Positions 50,829 to 60,229 of a DNA stretch of 64,000 nt are shown piece after piece. This DNA is from CAVZBW01 sp963778465 (lineage in GTDB: Bacteria; Actinomycetota; Acidimicrobiia; Acidimicrobiales; RAAP-2): NCBI GenBank assembly GCA_963778465.1, contig CAVZUK010000004.1, positions 148,609 through 212,608 on the forward strand, written 5' to 3'. Below the pieces are notes generated by a model, which saw only the letters and a list, made by a program, of their open reading frames with translations, was not told the origin of the DNA and did no database searches. Position numbers and translations under genes: made by a program. The stretch's first letter is position 1, and each line of letters begins with the position of its first letter.

Positions 50829-51568
50829 TCAGCTGACGGTGAGACCGTGGTCGACGGTGTAGACGGCACCGGTCACCGACCTCGCCTCGTCGGAGGCCAG
50901 GAAGGCGAAGACCGCCGCCACCTCCTCGGGCTCGGTCATGCCGCGCAGCCCCATCATGCGACGGGCGAGGTCGGCGTCGATGCCCTCCGGAAAGGCGGTC
51001 GACCGGGCGAGGTTCGTGTTGGTGCCGGCCGGGGCGATGGCGTTGACGCGTAGCGGGGTCTTCAGGTACTCGACCGCGAGGGACCGGGTGAGCTGGATGA
51101 CCCCGCCCTTGCTCATGCAGTAGGCCGCCGAGTAGGGCACCCCCTGGATCCCGGCGTTGGAGGCGATGTTGACGATGTTGCCGCCAGAGTCGAGCAGGAG
51201 AGGGATGGCCGCCTGGGCCAAGAAGAAGTAGGCGTCCAGGTTCACCGCCATGATCCGGCGGTACTCGTCTCGGCTCATCTGCGGGGTGTGCGACGCGATG
51301 TAGATCCCCGCGACGTTGCCGAGCACGTCGAGGCGACCGAAGCGCTCCCGGCACGCCGCCACTGCCGCGGCACAGGCATCGGGATCACCGAGATCGGCCT
51401 GGTGCGGCGCGATCGCGCTGGCGTTGCGCGTGTCTCTGCCAGCCCGTCCGCGTCGACGTCGACGGCCAACACCGAGGAGCCCTCCTCGGCCAAGCGTGTC
51501 GCGACCGCCCGACCGATGCCCGATCCGGCCCCCGTCACGAGGGCCACCTTCCCGTCGAAGCGCTTCAT
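50829..51568 (-). pseudogene. Short-chain dehydrogenase/reductase, frameshifted
   Basis: This is a classical SDR of about 247 codons. The first frame (ATG 51568) gives MKRFDGKVALVTGAGSGIGR (TGxxxGxG) through VLAVDVDADGLAETR. The second frame continues ASAIAPHQADLGDPDA, NVAGIYIASHTP, the catalytic YSAAYCMSKGG (YxxxK) and VNAIAPAGTNTNL to the stop at 50829. One base is missing near 51428-51436. It lies in the catabolic group with the cupin and amidohydrolase. It may be intact in the organism if the indel is an error. Confidence 0.85.
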
Positions 51569-51640
51569 CGGGCGGCGCCTCGGCCGAGGAATCGCCGGGG
51601 TGCGCTCGTGGGCGAGGTGCGCTCGGCGCCGCGGCCACGC

Positions 51641-52825
51641 TCACAGGACCGCAGGAGGCTCGAAGCCGTAGAGGTCCTTGCAGTTTCCGGCGACGATGGC
51701 CTGCGTCTGGGAGGGGCCGAGCTCGCTCAGGATGGAGGTGAGGATCGCCCGGCTCCGGGGGTACGTGGACTCCGTGTGGGGGTAGTCGCTGCCCCACATG
51801 GGCACGTTCTGGCCGATGACGTCGAGCAGGCGCAGCCCGTTCGCGTCCTCCTGGAAGGAAGCGAAGACGTTTCGGCGGAAGAAGTCGCTCGGGAGGGCGT
51901 CGGCGTCCTCGAAGCGGATCCACTCCGGGCCGCGTCGAGGCCGGTCGGTGTACACGTAGTCGATGCGCTCGAGGTAGAAGGGGATCCAACCGAGCTCGTG
52001 CTCGACGGAGCCGACGCGGAGGCGGGGGAACCGCTCGAAGACGCCCGAGAAGATGAGCTCGGCCAGGGACTGGCGGACCTGGAAGTCCGAATTGACGAAG
52101 ACCGAGGGCGGCACCTCCTTCACGTCGAGCCGGAACGCCGCGCTGCCGACCCGGGGATCGGCGCGATCGGTCGCCACGTGGAGCGAGAGCGGCATGGCGA
52201 GGTCCTGCGCCGCCGCCCAGAACCGGTCGTAGGCCGGCGAGCGGAAGGGCTGCCACGACGGCGGGGCGACGGTGATCAGGGCACCGCTCAGCCCGCGCTG
52301 GCGGCAACGCTCGAGCTCGGCCACGGCCTCGTCGATGTCGTCGAGGTTGACCATCGCCACGCCCTTGAGCCGCGCCGGGTCCTGGCGGCAGAAGTCGGCG
52401 AGCCAGTCGTTGTAGACGCGCATGGCGGCGGTGACCACATCGCTCACCGGCACCTCGTAGAGCACCAGGCCCTGGCTCGGGTACAGGACCGAGCCCCACA
52501 CGCCGTCGTCCTCGTTCTCCACCACGTAACGGGCCGGGTCGTAGGCCGCGGGACGGACCTCGGAGAAGCGAGCCGAGGTCCGGAGCTCCTCGGGCTCGAT
52601 CTCGAAGCGGTCGCCGGTCTGGAACCCGAGGAACGACATCGTCTTGTACCCGTCGACGATCCACCAGTCGCCGTCGGCGAGCGACTCGACCCGCGGCATC
52701 CGTTCGGCCAGCGCACCGCCCTTGGAATCCCAGAGGTCGGGGGGCTCGATGATGTGCGAGTCCGAGGACAGGAGCCACTGCTTGGTCAGCAGCTCCGAGG
52801 TGGAGGGCGCCTGGAGGTTCGTCAT
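51641..52825 (-). CDS. Amidohydrolase family protein (second copy in window)
   Basis: This is a 394-residue amidohydrolase-2 family protein. Landmarks are WLLSSDSHIIEPPDLW (DxH metal pair), MPLSLHVATDRAD, GSVEHELGWIPFYLERIDYV and MWGSDYPHTESTYPRS with the catalytic Asp. It is related to the protein at 11380-12654, sharing the SxDxHxxEPP opening and DYPHT. It is co-directional with SDR, cupin and acetoacetyl-CoA synthetase genes, so it probably hydrolyses or decarboxylates a ring or acyl intermediate of the same pathway. The exact reaction is unknown. Confidence 0.87.
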   Translation of the reverse strand: MTNLQAPSTSELLTKQWLLSSDSHIIEPPDLWDSKGGALAERMPRVESLADGDWWIVDGYKTMSFLGFQTGDRFEIEPEELRTSARFSEVRPAAYDPARYVVENEDDGVWGSVLYPSQGLVLYEVPVSDVVTAAMRVYNDWLADFCRQDPARLKGVAMVNLDDIDEAVAELERCRQRGLSGALITVAPPSWQPFRSPAYDRFWAAAQDLAMPLSLHVATDRADPRVGSAAFRLDVKEVPPSVFVNSDFQVRQSLAELIFSGVFERFPRLRVGSVEHELGWIPFYLERIDYVYTDRPRRGPEWIRFEDADALPSDFFRRNVFASFQEDANGLRLLDVIGQNVPMWGSDYPHTESTYPRSRAILTSILSELGPSQTQAIVAGNCKDLYGFEPPAVL

Positions 52826-52864
52826 GACGAGAACGTATCGCCCGCTGCCCCGCGACGCCCGTGC

Positions 52865-54814
52865 TCAGGTGCTCCGGGACAACCCGACGAACTCGGAGAG
52901 GCTCTCGGGATTGCTGAGGGCGCCCTCGGAGGCCACGTCCTCGGGGCGAGCGCCCCGGAGGATCCGCTTGACCGGCACCTCGAGCTTCTTGCCGCTGAGG
53001 GTCCGGGGCACGGCGGCGACGGCCTCGATCCGATCGGGCACGTGCCGGGGGGACAGCTGCGATCGGATCGCCTGCCGGATCTCCTCGCCGAGCCCATCGT
53101 CCAAGGAGTCGGCGCATCCGGGGGCCAGGACCACGAAGAGCACGAGGGTGTCGTCCTCCTCCAGGTGCACGACCAGGCTGTCGCCCACCCCGGGAAAGCC
53201 CTCGACCACCGAGTACAGCTCGGAGGTCCCGATGCGCACGCCGCCCCGGTTGAGGGTCGCATCGCTGCGTCCGGAGATCACGCAGCTGCCGCGCACGGTG
53301 AAGCGGATCCAGTCGCCGTGGGACCAGAGCCCGGGGAAGCGGTCGAAGTAGGTGGCGCGAAGCCTCGATCCGTCGTCGTCCCCCCACAGGCCCACCGGCA
53401 TCGAGGGGAGCGGCGTCCGCAGCACCAGCTCGCCCTCCGTCCCGACGGGAACCTCCCTTCCGTCGTCGCCCCAGGCCGCGACGTCGCAGCCGAGCAGGGG
53501 CCGGCTGATCTCTCCCTCCCAGACGGGGACGAGCGGGTTGGTCCCGACGAAGGCCGTGCACACGTCGGTGCCGCCGCTGGTGCTGTTGATCTGCACGCCC
53601 GGCAGCTCGTCGGCCACCCAGGCAAAGCCCTCGGGTGGGAGGGGCGCACCCGTCGACCCCACCTGACGGACCTGTCCGAGCGGGCCGAGCCGGCTCGGCC
53701 GGAGGCGCTCCCTGCGGCACGCCATGAGGAACGGGGCCGACGCCCCAAACAGGGTGCAGCGGTCTTCCGCCGCCAGGCGCCACAAGGTGGTCAGATCCGG
53801 ATGGCCGGGGTTTCCGTCGAAGCACAGCAGCGTGGCGCCGACCAGAAGCCCCGAAACGAGGAGGTTCCACATCATCCAGCCCGTGGTCGTGAACCAAAAG
53901 AAACGGTCGTCGCACCCGAGGTCGTGGTGGAGCGCCAGCGCCTTCCAGTGCTCGAGCAGGATCCCGCCTGTGCCGTGGACGATCGGCTTGGGCAGTCCGG
54001 TGGTCCCGCTCGAGAACAGGACGTAGAGGGGATGGTCGAACGCCACCGGCCGGTGCTCGACCGGGCGGTCGGTCAGCGAGCGGATCTCGTCCCACCGCAC
54101 GGCACCCGGGAGGGGGCGATCGTCGAGGTACGGCAGGTGGAGGACCGCTTCGAGCGAGGGCAGGGCACGCCGGATGGCCTCGACCTCTCCACGGCGATCG
54201 ACTGCCGTGGCCCCGTAGCGGTAGCCGTCGACCGTCATCAGCACCTTCGGGCCGAGCTGGCCCAGCCGGTCCACCACGCTGCGCACGCCGAATTCGGGGG
54301 CACACGACACCCAGACCGCCCCGAGGCTCGCCGCGGCCAGGAAGGCGGCGACCGTCTCGGGCAGGTTGGGCAGGTAGGCGGCCACCCGGTCCCCGGTGCC
54401 GACGCCGATCTGTTGCAGCCAGCAGCGGAGGCAGCCCACCTCTTGGGACAGCCGGTCCCACGTCCACTCAGCGGGTTCCCGGGTCTGGGAGTGCGAGACG
54501 ATGGCGATCTCTTGCCCGCGCCCGAGTCCGTGGCGTAAGGCGTGCTCGCTGTAGGAGACGGTGGCCCCCGGGAACCAGCGGGTCCCCGGCATCGCCAGGT
54601 GGTCGACGGGGGTCGGGGCGGTCTCGTGCCAGCGGACCTGGGCGAATGCCGCGACACAGTCCCAAAAGGTGCCGGGATCCTCGATCGACCAGGCGAGAGC
54701 CCGGTCGTAGCTGTCCAGCGCCTCGCCGGTGCGATTGCCCGCCCAGTCGAGGAACTGCCCCATGCGGCTCGTCATCCGGGCGTCTGCTGCGGGCTCCCAA
54801 AGGACTCGTGGCAC
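52865..54814 (-). CDS. Acetoacetate-CoA ligase (acetoacetyl-CoA synthetase)
   Basis: This is a 649-residue acyl-adenylate-forming enzyme. It carries the AMP-binding motif LYVLFSSGTTGLPKPIVHG and the acetoacetyl-CoA-synthetase landmarks WFTTTGWMMWNLLVSGLL, NSTSGGTDVCTAFVG, YFDRFPGLWSHGDWIRF and the catalytic Lys in RTLSGKKLEVPVKRIL. It activates acetoacetate or a similar beta-keto acid with ATP and CoA. GTG 54814 gives the family-typical opening PRVLWEPAADA; ATG 54775 is the next choice. Length matches the family (about 650). It follows the pathway order of the second catabolic group. Confidence 0.92.
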   Translation of the reverse strand: MPRVLWEPAADARMTSRMGQFLDWAGNRTGEALDSYDRALAWSIEDPGTFWDCVAAFAQVRWHETAPTPVDHLAMPGTRWFPGATVSYSEHALRHGLGRGQEIAIVSHSQTREPAEWTWDRLSQEVGCLRCWLQQIGVGTGDRVAAYLPNLPETVAAFLAAASLGAVWVSCAPEFGVRSVVDRLGQLGPKVLMTVDGYRYGATAVDRRGEVEAIRRALPSLEAVLHLPYLDDRPLPGAVRWDEIRSLTDRPVEHRPVAFDHPLYVLFSSGTTGLPKPIVHGTGGILLEHWKALALHHDLGCDDRFFWFTTTGWMMWNLLVSGLLVGATLLCFDGNPGHPDLTTLWRLAAEDRCTLFGASAPFLMACRRERLRPSRLGPLGQVRQVGSTGAPLPPEGFAWVADELPGVQINSTSGGTDVCTAFVGTNPLVPVWEGEISRPLLGCDVAAWGDDGREVPVGTEGELVLRTPLPSMPVGLWGDDDGSRLRATYFDRFPGLWSHGDWIRFTVRGSCVISGRSDATLNRGGVRIGTSELYSVVEGFPGVGDSLVVHLEEDDTLVLFVVLAPGCADSLDDGLGEEIRQAIRSQLSPRHVPDRIEAVAAVPRTLSGKKLEVPVKRILRGARPEDVASEGALSNPESLSEFVGLSRST

Positions 54815-54909
54815 CCGTGGAGTCTGCCCGCGATCGCCGACTTCTGGGGCGGGGGAGCGAGTTGCCCGAGCGCCACGTACGCGAGCGCTCTGCCCCGCCC
54901 CGGCGTCGA

Positions 54910-55578
54910 TCACCCGGCGGCAGCCTGGTCGTCGAGCAGGCGCCACCAGCCGCCCAGCGCCGCCGGGGTCGGCGCGACGATGGCCGGATCTCGAAGGAGC
55001 TCGTCTCGTCGCAGGCCGGGGATGATCGCGTAGTAGATCGAGTCGAGCGCGCTCACGACGGCCAGCGCCCACCACAGCGCCCGCACGTAGGCACGCGCCA
55101 GGACGGGGTCGTCCCACTCGTAGAGCCCTCGGTACCGACCCTGCTCGTCGTGGCGGAACCACAACTTGGAGACGAACCCGGGGAAGCCGGCGAACAGGAT
55201 CGTGTTGAGCTCGCTCTCGTACCGGAAGAGGGCGTGGCCGGGTTCGCTCCGGACGTAGCGGAGCCGGAAGGTGACGACGAGGACGGCCGGCGCCTCGGCG
55301 GGGTGTCGGTCGACGACGGTCTCGCGGTACACGACCGGAGCGGTCCCGTCTGCGAAGACGAACCGGCGACCCACGTGCTCGGACGGTCGGTGGAGGCGAC
55401 TGCGGGCGATCAGCGCCGTGGTCCGGGACACGCACCGGCCGAGCGCGAGAGAGGCGGAAGCGGCGGGAAGCGGCCGCTTGCGGAGGGGAGACCCGGAGGC
55501 CCCATCTGGCGCCGACCATGAGACGCTGCCCACCTCGATGGCGCTGTCGTGGACGCGTCTCTCCCCGGCACCATCCAT
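54910..55578 (-). CDS. Conserved hypothetical protein, about 200 residues
   Basis: The chain is up to 222 residues. The protein-like part begins near residue 50 (VSRTTALIARSRLHRPSEHV). It continues with FRLRYVRSEPGHALFRYESE, NTILFAGFPGFVSKLWFRHD and LYEWDDPVLARAYVRALWWA. This pattern resembles YdhR-like or other ferredoxin-like mono-oxygenase relatives in mycobacteria, but no catalytic residue is identified. The start is uncertain (ATG 55578 or GTG 55431; neither has a clear ribosome binding site). It lies upstream of the acetoacetyl-CoA synthetase and is probably co-transcribed. Confidence 0.65.
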   Translation of the reverse strand: MDGAGERRVHDSAIEVGSVSWSAPDGASGSPLRKRPLPAASASLALGRCVSRTTALIARSRLHRPSEHVGRRFVFADGTAPVVYRETVVDRHPAEAPAVLVVTFRLRYVRSEPGHALFRYESELNTILFAGFPGFVSKLWFRHDEQGRYRGLYEWDDPVLARAYVRALWWALAVVSALDSIYYAIIPGLRRDELLRDPAIVAPTPAALGGWWRLLDDQAAAG

Positions 55579-55616
55579 GGTGCGAATTATCGACGCCGAG
55601 GATTGGAGGTCCAGGA

Positions 55617-56332
55617 TTTCCTTTTGTCAACAACTACGTTCAGACGTTCGAGCAGCTCTGGACGGCACCGGGTAGTCCTGGCCAGACCCAGTACGGGTGG
55701 GTTGGTCGCCCGCTGTCCGTAACCGGAGCCGATCGGAGCGCGTGGGAAGAAGCCGGGTCTCCTCCCAACTGGCGCGGGGGATATTTGGGGGGCCCATCTG
55801 CGTACTGCGACGTCACGGACCTTCCGACTGATCCGAGCAAGATCGCCCCCTACTTCGCCAGTCAGTCGTATCTTCCGACGGCCAGCACAGAGGGAGGCGG
55901 CCCGGCGGGGTACTGGGACTTCCAGCATGCCCTCAACTTCCTCGGTTTGGGAGCCTCCTCGAAACAGCGGGCCGCGTGCTCCAGTTCATGTCGACTATTC
56001 CTGGGATCGAGTTGCAGGGTTCGGGCATTACCATCGGCACCCACAAACTAGGAACGCTCTTGGGCGTGCCATTGCCTGCTGCCGGCGTCGAACTCCAGGC
56101 GATCATCGACCCCGGCACCTCACAGCTCTTCGAAACGAGGACGGTGCTCACCAACCCGCAAGGTTTTGCCGCCGGCGGTCTCCAGGAAGGTCAGGCGCTG
56201 GGGTGCTCGGACTACCCGTATGCCGGTATCGCCGGATCGTCCCAGGGTGCTCCGGCAAGTGCCCCCGAAAGTCCCACTCCATGGCCCTCGGGCACGGATC
56301 AGCAACCGCTCCCGGGCTCGCAGTACCCCTGA
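55617..56332 (+). pseudogene. Remnant of a CU044_5270-like secreted protein
   Basis: Two frames together form the C-terminal part of a protein of the type often encoded with ECF sigma factors. The first has FEQLWTAPGSPGQTQYGWVG and TDLPTDPSKIAPYFASQSYL. The second (from about 55950) has VLQFMSTIPGIELQGSGITI, then LQAIIDPGTSQLFETRTVLT, and a Pro/Ser-rich tail. The N-terminus, including any signal or membrane anchor, is missing: the protein-like sequence begins abruptly at about 55617, right beside the start of the divergent gene. Truncation plus frameshift make it a probable pseudogene. It lies just ahead of the ECF sigma gene. Confidence 0.65.
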
Positions 56333-56403
56333 GGCCGCGCATTCGGAACGGGAACTCAGATCGGCTGTGCGGGCAATATCACGGTGTGACCGGGGAGGGA
56401 GGA

Positions 56404-57003
56404 ATGGAATCGGATGCCGCCCTGATCGCGGCGTCGGCAACGGATCCCCAGCTCTTCACTGCCATCTTCGAGCGCCATGCCAGAGCCATCTACCGGTACC
56501 TGGCCACCCGGGTCGGTGGCCCTGACGTAGAAGACCTTCTCTCCGAGGTCTTCCTGACAGCATTTCGCCGCCGCGACCGCTACGACGCCGCGTACGCCGA
56601 CGCCCGCCCCTGGCTCTTCGGGATTGCCACCAACGCCGTCCATCACCAAATGAGATCCGCCAACAGGCGCCGGGCGATGATGCGCCGGCTGGAGCGCGAT
56701 CTCCACGGGAGACCCTCGTGGACTGATGACCCGGAGACGGGGCTCGACGCCAAGGACATCGAACGAATCCATCGGGCACTGGCAGGCCTTGACGAGAAGT
56801 ATCGGGATGTCCTGCTGCTGTTGAGCGGGGCGGAGCTGACCTACGAGGAGATTGCTCGAGCGCTCGGGATCCCCCTCGGCACGGTGCGCTCGCGCATCGC
56901 CCGGGGCCGGGCCCGGCTTCGGGAACTTCTGGAAGTCGACGGGAAGAACCCCTTCGAGCTCTCTGAACTGGAGCACTGCGCCGCAAAGGAGGAGCCGACG
57001 TGA
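56404..57003 (+). CDS. ECF-type RNA polymerase sigma-70 factor
   Basis: This is a 199-residue extracytoplasmic-function sigma factor. Region 2 is FTAIFERHARAIYRYLATRV, then VEDLLSEVFLTAFRRRDRY and RPWLFGIATNAV. Region 4 is LDEKYRDVLLLLSGAELTYE, then IPLGTVRSRIARGRARLREL. The ATG has GGGAGGGAGG upstream. The stop overlaps the next gene's GTG (GTGA at 57000-57003), so the downstream membrane protein is translationally coupled and is a candidate anti-sigma factor. Confidence 0.92.
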   Translation: MESDAALIAASATDPQLFTAIFERHARAIYRYLATRVGGPDVEDLLSEVFLTAFRRRDRYDAAYADARPWLFGIATNAVHHQMRSANRRRAMMRRLERDLHGRPSWTDDPETGLDAKDIERIHRALAGLDEKYRDVLLLLSGAELTYEEIARALGIPLGTVRSRIARGRARLRELLEVDGKNPFELSELEHCAAKEEPT

Positions 57004-58399
57004 GTGACGACGTGGATCTGCTGCGGCGCTATGCCGCCTCCGTGCCACCGCCGACCGCCGACCTCTTCGAATCGACGCGCAGCCGACTCGTCGAGGCCAT
57101 CGAAAGCGAGGTAGGTACAGCCGGACCGGGTGCACCTACTCCGATCCGCCGCTCGGGCGTGCGGGCGCCCCGGTTCCTCGTCGGCGCTGTGGCGGCCATC
57201 CTGCTCCTCGGCCTCGCGCTACCGCTCGCCGTCTGGACTGGGGGCGGGTCCCCGGCGAGCGAAGTCCCTGCTTGGAGGCTCACCGGCTACCTGAGCAAGT
57301 CGGGGTGGCAATTGCAGCCGACCGCCGGCGCCAACCCCTACCGGCTCACCTGCTCGACGAGAACGACCTGCTTTGCCAGCTCGCCCAACCCCTGTTCGAC
57401 TGGCGGAGCGAACTCCACTGGGACGAACACGTGCGGCCCTGTCTCGAGCGCGATTGAGGTCTCGAGGGACGGGGGAGCGACGTGGACGACGTCTCTTGAT
57501 CCCGGCGGTCGCATCTGGATGGGAACCGTAAGCTGCTCGACCCAGGCCCTCTGTCGCGTTCTCGGCTTTGTGGACGGACAGGGCCGAGCCTTCTTGTTCA
57601 CCACTACGAACGCCGGCATCACCTGGTCCTCGTTGCCGATGCCGGCGCCGGTGTACGTGGGCCCGGTGAACGTGGGCCAAGCCCAGCTGTCCTGTACCAG
57701 CGTCGCCGAGTGCGTCGTTCTCACCAACGGTCCTCGACCCGGTGGCGGTATCAAAGGCTTCTCCTACGTGACCACCAACGGTGGTCAGAGTTGGGCGTCG
57801 AGCCCGCTTCCCGGCACCTTCCGGGCCTATGCCCTGCAGTGTCTTCGGGGCGGGATTGTGCATTGCCGGCGGGCAGGTACCGAGCAGCTACCGGGTCACC
57901 AATCTGGCTTCACGGAATCGGGCTGGGATCTTCTACAGCACCGACGGCGGACGGACTTGGAAGTCAGCTGTCGGGCGTGTGGTCTCGGGCGGATAGTCGG
58001 TCCGTCTCTTGCAGTGATGTCGAGCACTGCATGGCCGCGGAGGGCACCGGCCTGCCCGCCGAACACAGCGTGGTCATCCGAACTGACGACGGAGGGAGAC
58101 ACTGGCGTCTCACCGGATCTACTCCCGTACCAGCAACGCTCGAGTCCCTCTCGTCCGCGACCGCCACTCGTTGTTGGGCGTCGGGCTTTCAAGGGTCGCT
58201 TCACCACGACGTCGCGGCGACGATCATTTCGACCGCCGATGGTGGGCAAACGTGGACCAGCGATCTACTTCCGACCGTCGACGGCTCGTCTCTTCGATTC
58301 GTCGGCACCGTCACCTGCCCGCAGGGGAGCGGTTGCCTAGCTCTGGCGGTCAGGCCTCATCCGACTCGTAGTGGCGGCGGCATCGTCCTGTCCAACTGA
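57000..58399 (+). pseudogene. Membrane-anchored BNR/YCF48-like protein (candidate anti-sigma partner), two frameshifts
   Basis: The gene begins with the cytosolic segment MSDDVDLLRRYAASVPPPTA and one transmembrane helix (FLVGAVAAILLLGLALPLAV, about 58-78). An extracellular beta-propeller-like domain with Asp-box repeats follows: VSRDGGATWTTS, TTTNAGITWSSL, VTTNGGQSWASS, STDGGRTWKSA, RTDDGGRHWRLT and STADGGQTWTSD. The reading frame changes near 57850 and again near 57965; the last frame ends at 58399. Each change is a single-base event. The coupling to the ECF sigma gene suggests it senses an outside signal and holds the sigma factor. If the frameshifts are real, the sigma factor is unregulated. 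Confidence 0.75.
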
Positions 58400-58510
58400 T
58401 CCTGCTGGACGACCCGGGCTCTCTTCGCCGTGCGCAGCGAGGGCCACGCCCAAGTGGTTCGGAGTTCCAAATCAAGACCGAGGTCATCCGCTCCCAAGGA
58501 GGCAAGACAA

Positions 58511-59404
58511 ATGGTTCGGTTGTTCGCTCGCTATGTCCCTTGGGTTGGGCTGCGTCGAGCTCGACAGGTCTTTGGAGCAGCGATCGTCGGACTTCTGCTC
58601 CTAGTCCCGGCGGCTGCCGGCGCCGGCGCCCCTACGGGCAGTGATCCCTCGCCCGCCAGCGTCTCTCAGGCCTTGGCGACGATCCCGGCCAGCGCCTTCG
58701 ACAAGGCGGTTGAAGGCGCTGGCTCGTCGAGCGCGATCACGCCGCCGACGGTCGTCCAGGGGCAACCCCGGCTGACGTTTTCGGTCCGCGGCCGTCCGCT
58801 GCCCGGAATCCTCTACGTGGGAGCGGAGTACTGCCCCTACTGCGCAGCTGAGAGGTGGGCAATCGTTGCCACGTTGAGCCGATTCGGGACGTTCTCCGAC
58901 CTCAGGATTACGACGTCGAGCAACGATGACGTCTTCCCGGCCACCTCGACGCTCAGCTTCTTCGGCTCCCGCTTCTCGAGCTCGTACGTGGCGTTCCAAG
59001 CGGTCGAGGAGACGACCAACCAACCAGGCAAAGGCGCAGCTGGGTACCAGCGCTTGCAACGGCTGACCAAGGAGCAAAGCGAGGTCGCCACTCGGTATGA
59101 CTCGGGGCATTTCATTAGTGGGCTCGGCTCGACGAGTGGGGGAGTGATCCCGTTCATCGACATCGGCAACCGAGTCCTCGTTGCCGGACCGAGCTTTTCA
59201 CCCAGCCTCTTGGCCGGACTGAGCCAACGCCAGATTGCAGCCGACCTCCACCATCCCGGGACCCCGGTGGCACAAGCGATCCTTGGAATCGCCGACTACC
59301 TAGATGCGGCGATCTGTGCCGAGACCCAAGGGGCGCCGGCCGCTGTCTGCTCGAGCAGCGGAGTGCGCCATGCGGCAGAGACGCTGCATTTGGGCGGGTC
59401 GTAG
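58511..59404 (+). CDS. DUF929-like secreted thioredoxin-fold protein
   Basis: This is a 297-residue protein from ATG 58511, preceded by AAGGAGG with 9-base spacing. A signal peptide or N-terminal anchor (VFGAAIVGLLLLVPAAAGAG) precedes a domain with ILYVGAEYCPYCAAERWAIV. Its CPYC pair suits a DUF929-type thioredoxin fold acting on thiols outside the membrane. GGVIPFIDIGNRVLVAGPSF supplies the cis-Pro strand expected for the fold. Two further cysteines near the C-terminus (IC..., VC...) could form a disulfide. The function is inferred only. Confidence 0.82.
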   Translation: MVRLFARYVPWVGLRRARQVFGAAIVGLLLLVPAAAGAGAPTGSDPSPASVSQALATIPASAFDKAVEGAGSSSAITPPTVVQGQPRLTFSVRGRPLPGILYVGAEYCPYCAAERWAIVATLSRFGTFSDLRITTSSNDDVFPATSTLSFFGSRFSSSYVAFQAVEETTNQPGKGAAGYQRLQRLTKEQSEVATRYDSGHFISGLGSTSGGVIPFIDIGNRVLVAGPSFSPSLLAGLSQRQIAADLHHPGTPVAQAILGIADYLDAAICAETQGAPAAVCSSSGVRHAAETLHLGGS

Positions 59405-59575
59405 GCGGCAATTCGCCGGTACCTGACCCGACCCGAGTCTCCTCCAGCCGGATCCATTCGTGCTCGCCCAACTCGTCGAAGTAACCGCGCACCTGGTCGT
59501 CGGTCTGACCCATGGGACAGTCTTCTACGGGGATCCAGTGTTCCATCAAGGACCGATCCCGCGATAGTTGTCGGC

Positions 59576-60208
59576 ATGTTCGAGGGCTTCAGCGACGCCG
59601 CCAAGGCGGCCATTTACGCCGCCCACGAGGAGTCGCACCGGCTGGGAGCGTCAGAGACCGGTGCCGGACACCTCCTCCTCGGCATCCTGATGACCAGTCC
59701 TCGCACGGCGGGTCTTCTCGATGGCCAAGGCGTGACCGTTGAAGCGGTCGAGCTGGCGCTGTGCGGCGATCGAGAAGTCGCACCGGCTGGTCGACGGACG
59801 GACCGCTGGAGCGCCTCGGCCCTGAATGCCTTGGAGATGTCGTTGCGCGAACGCCTTGCGCTGGGCGATCCGGCGATCGAGGTCGAGCACCTGACCCTGG
59901 CAGTCGTGAACGAGAACTGCTCGGAATCCGCCCGGATCCTGGCCGACCTCGGTGCCTCGCCCGAGGTGATCCGAATCCGAGTGTTGGCGTTCGTGCGGCG
60001 ACCGAGGCAGCCCTCGCCCGTCTGGGTGGGTGAGGGAGGCCCAAGCAGTGGTCCGGCAGCCGCGGCGGATGCGCCACGCCCAGTGAAGCGACGCTCCGGG
60101 GGTTCGCCCCGGACGCCCAAGCCCACATTGTCGATGTCGCTTATCCGGAGCCCGATCATGCGGTCGTCCAAGTCGGCTTCCGGCAGGGGCAGCCCTTCTA
60201 CTTCCTGA
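59576..60208 (+). CDS. Clp N-terminal-domain protein, C-terminus probably frameshifted
   Basis: The first 140 residues are a double Clp-N repeat: MFEGFSDAAKAAIYAAHEES, then GAGHLLLGILMTSPRTAGLL, and in repeat 2 LGDPAIEVEHLTLAVVNE, then ARILADLGASPEVIRIRV. No AAA+ module follows, so it would be a stand-alone adaptor-like protein. After about residue 165 the frame becomes Arg/Ser/Pro-rich, while the neighbouring frame reads FAPDAQAHIVDVAYPEPDHA, then GFRQGQPFYFLIS, which looks like real sequence. A frameshift near 60050-60090 is likely. No ribosome binding site was found. Confidence 0.72.
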   Translation: MFEGFSDAAKAAIYAAHEESHRLGASETGAGHLLLGILMTSPRTAGLLDGQGVTVEAVELALCGDREVAPAGRRTDRWSASALNALEMSLRERLALGDPAIEVEHLTLAVVNENCSESARILADLGASPEVIRIRVLAFVRRPRQPSPVWVGEGGPSSGPAAAADAPRPVKRRSGGSPRTPKPTLSMSLIRSPIMRSSKSASGRGSPSTS

Positions 60209-60229
60209 TTTCTACCGTCACGAGGACGG

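Noticed and set aside
50829..54467. A 1212-codon minus-strand open frame
   Set aside because: Only its last part (the SDR C-terminal half) is protein-like; the rest is an Arg/Pro/Gly-rich shadow of the amidohydrolase and acetoacetyl-CoA synthetase genes.
55560..55640. An insertion-sequence scar at the junction before the CU044-like remnant
   Set aside because: No terminal inverted repeats, target duplication or transposase fragment could be found.
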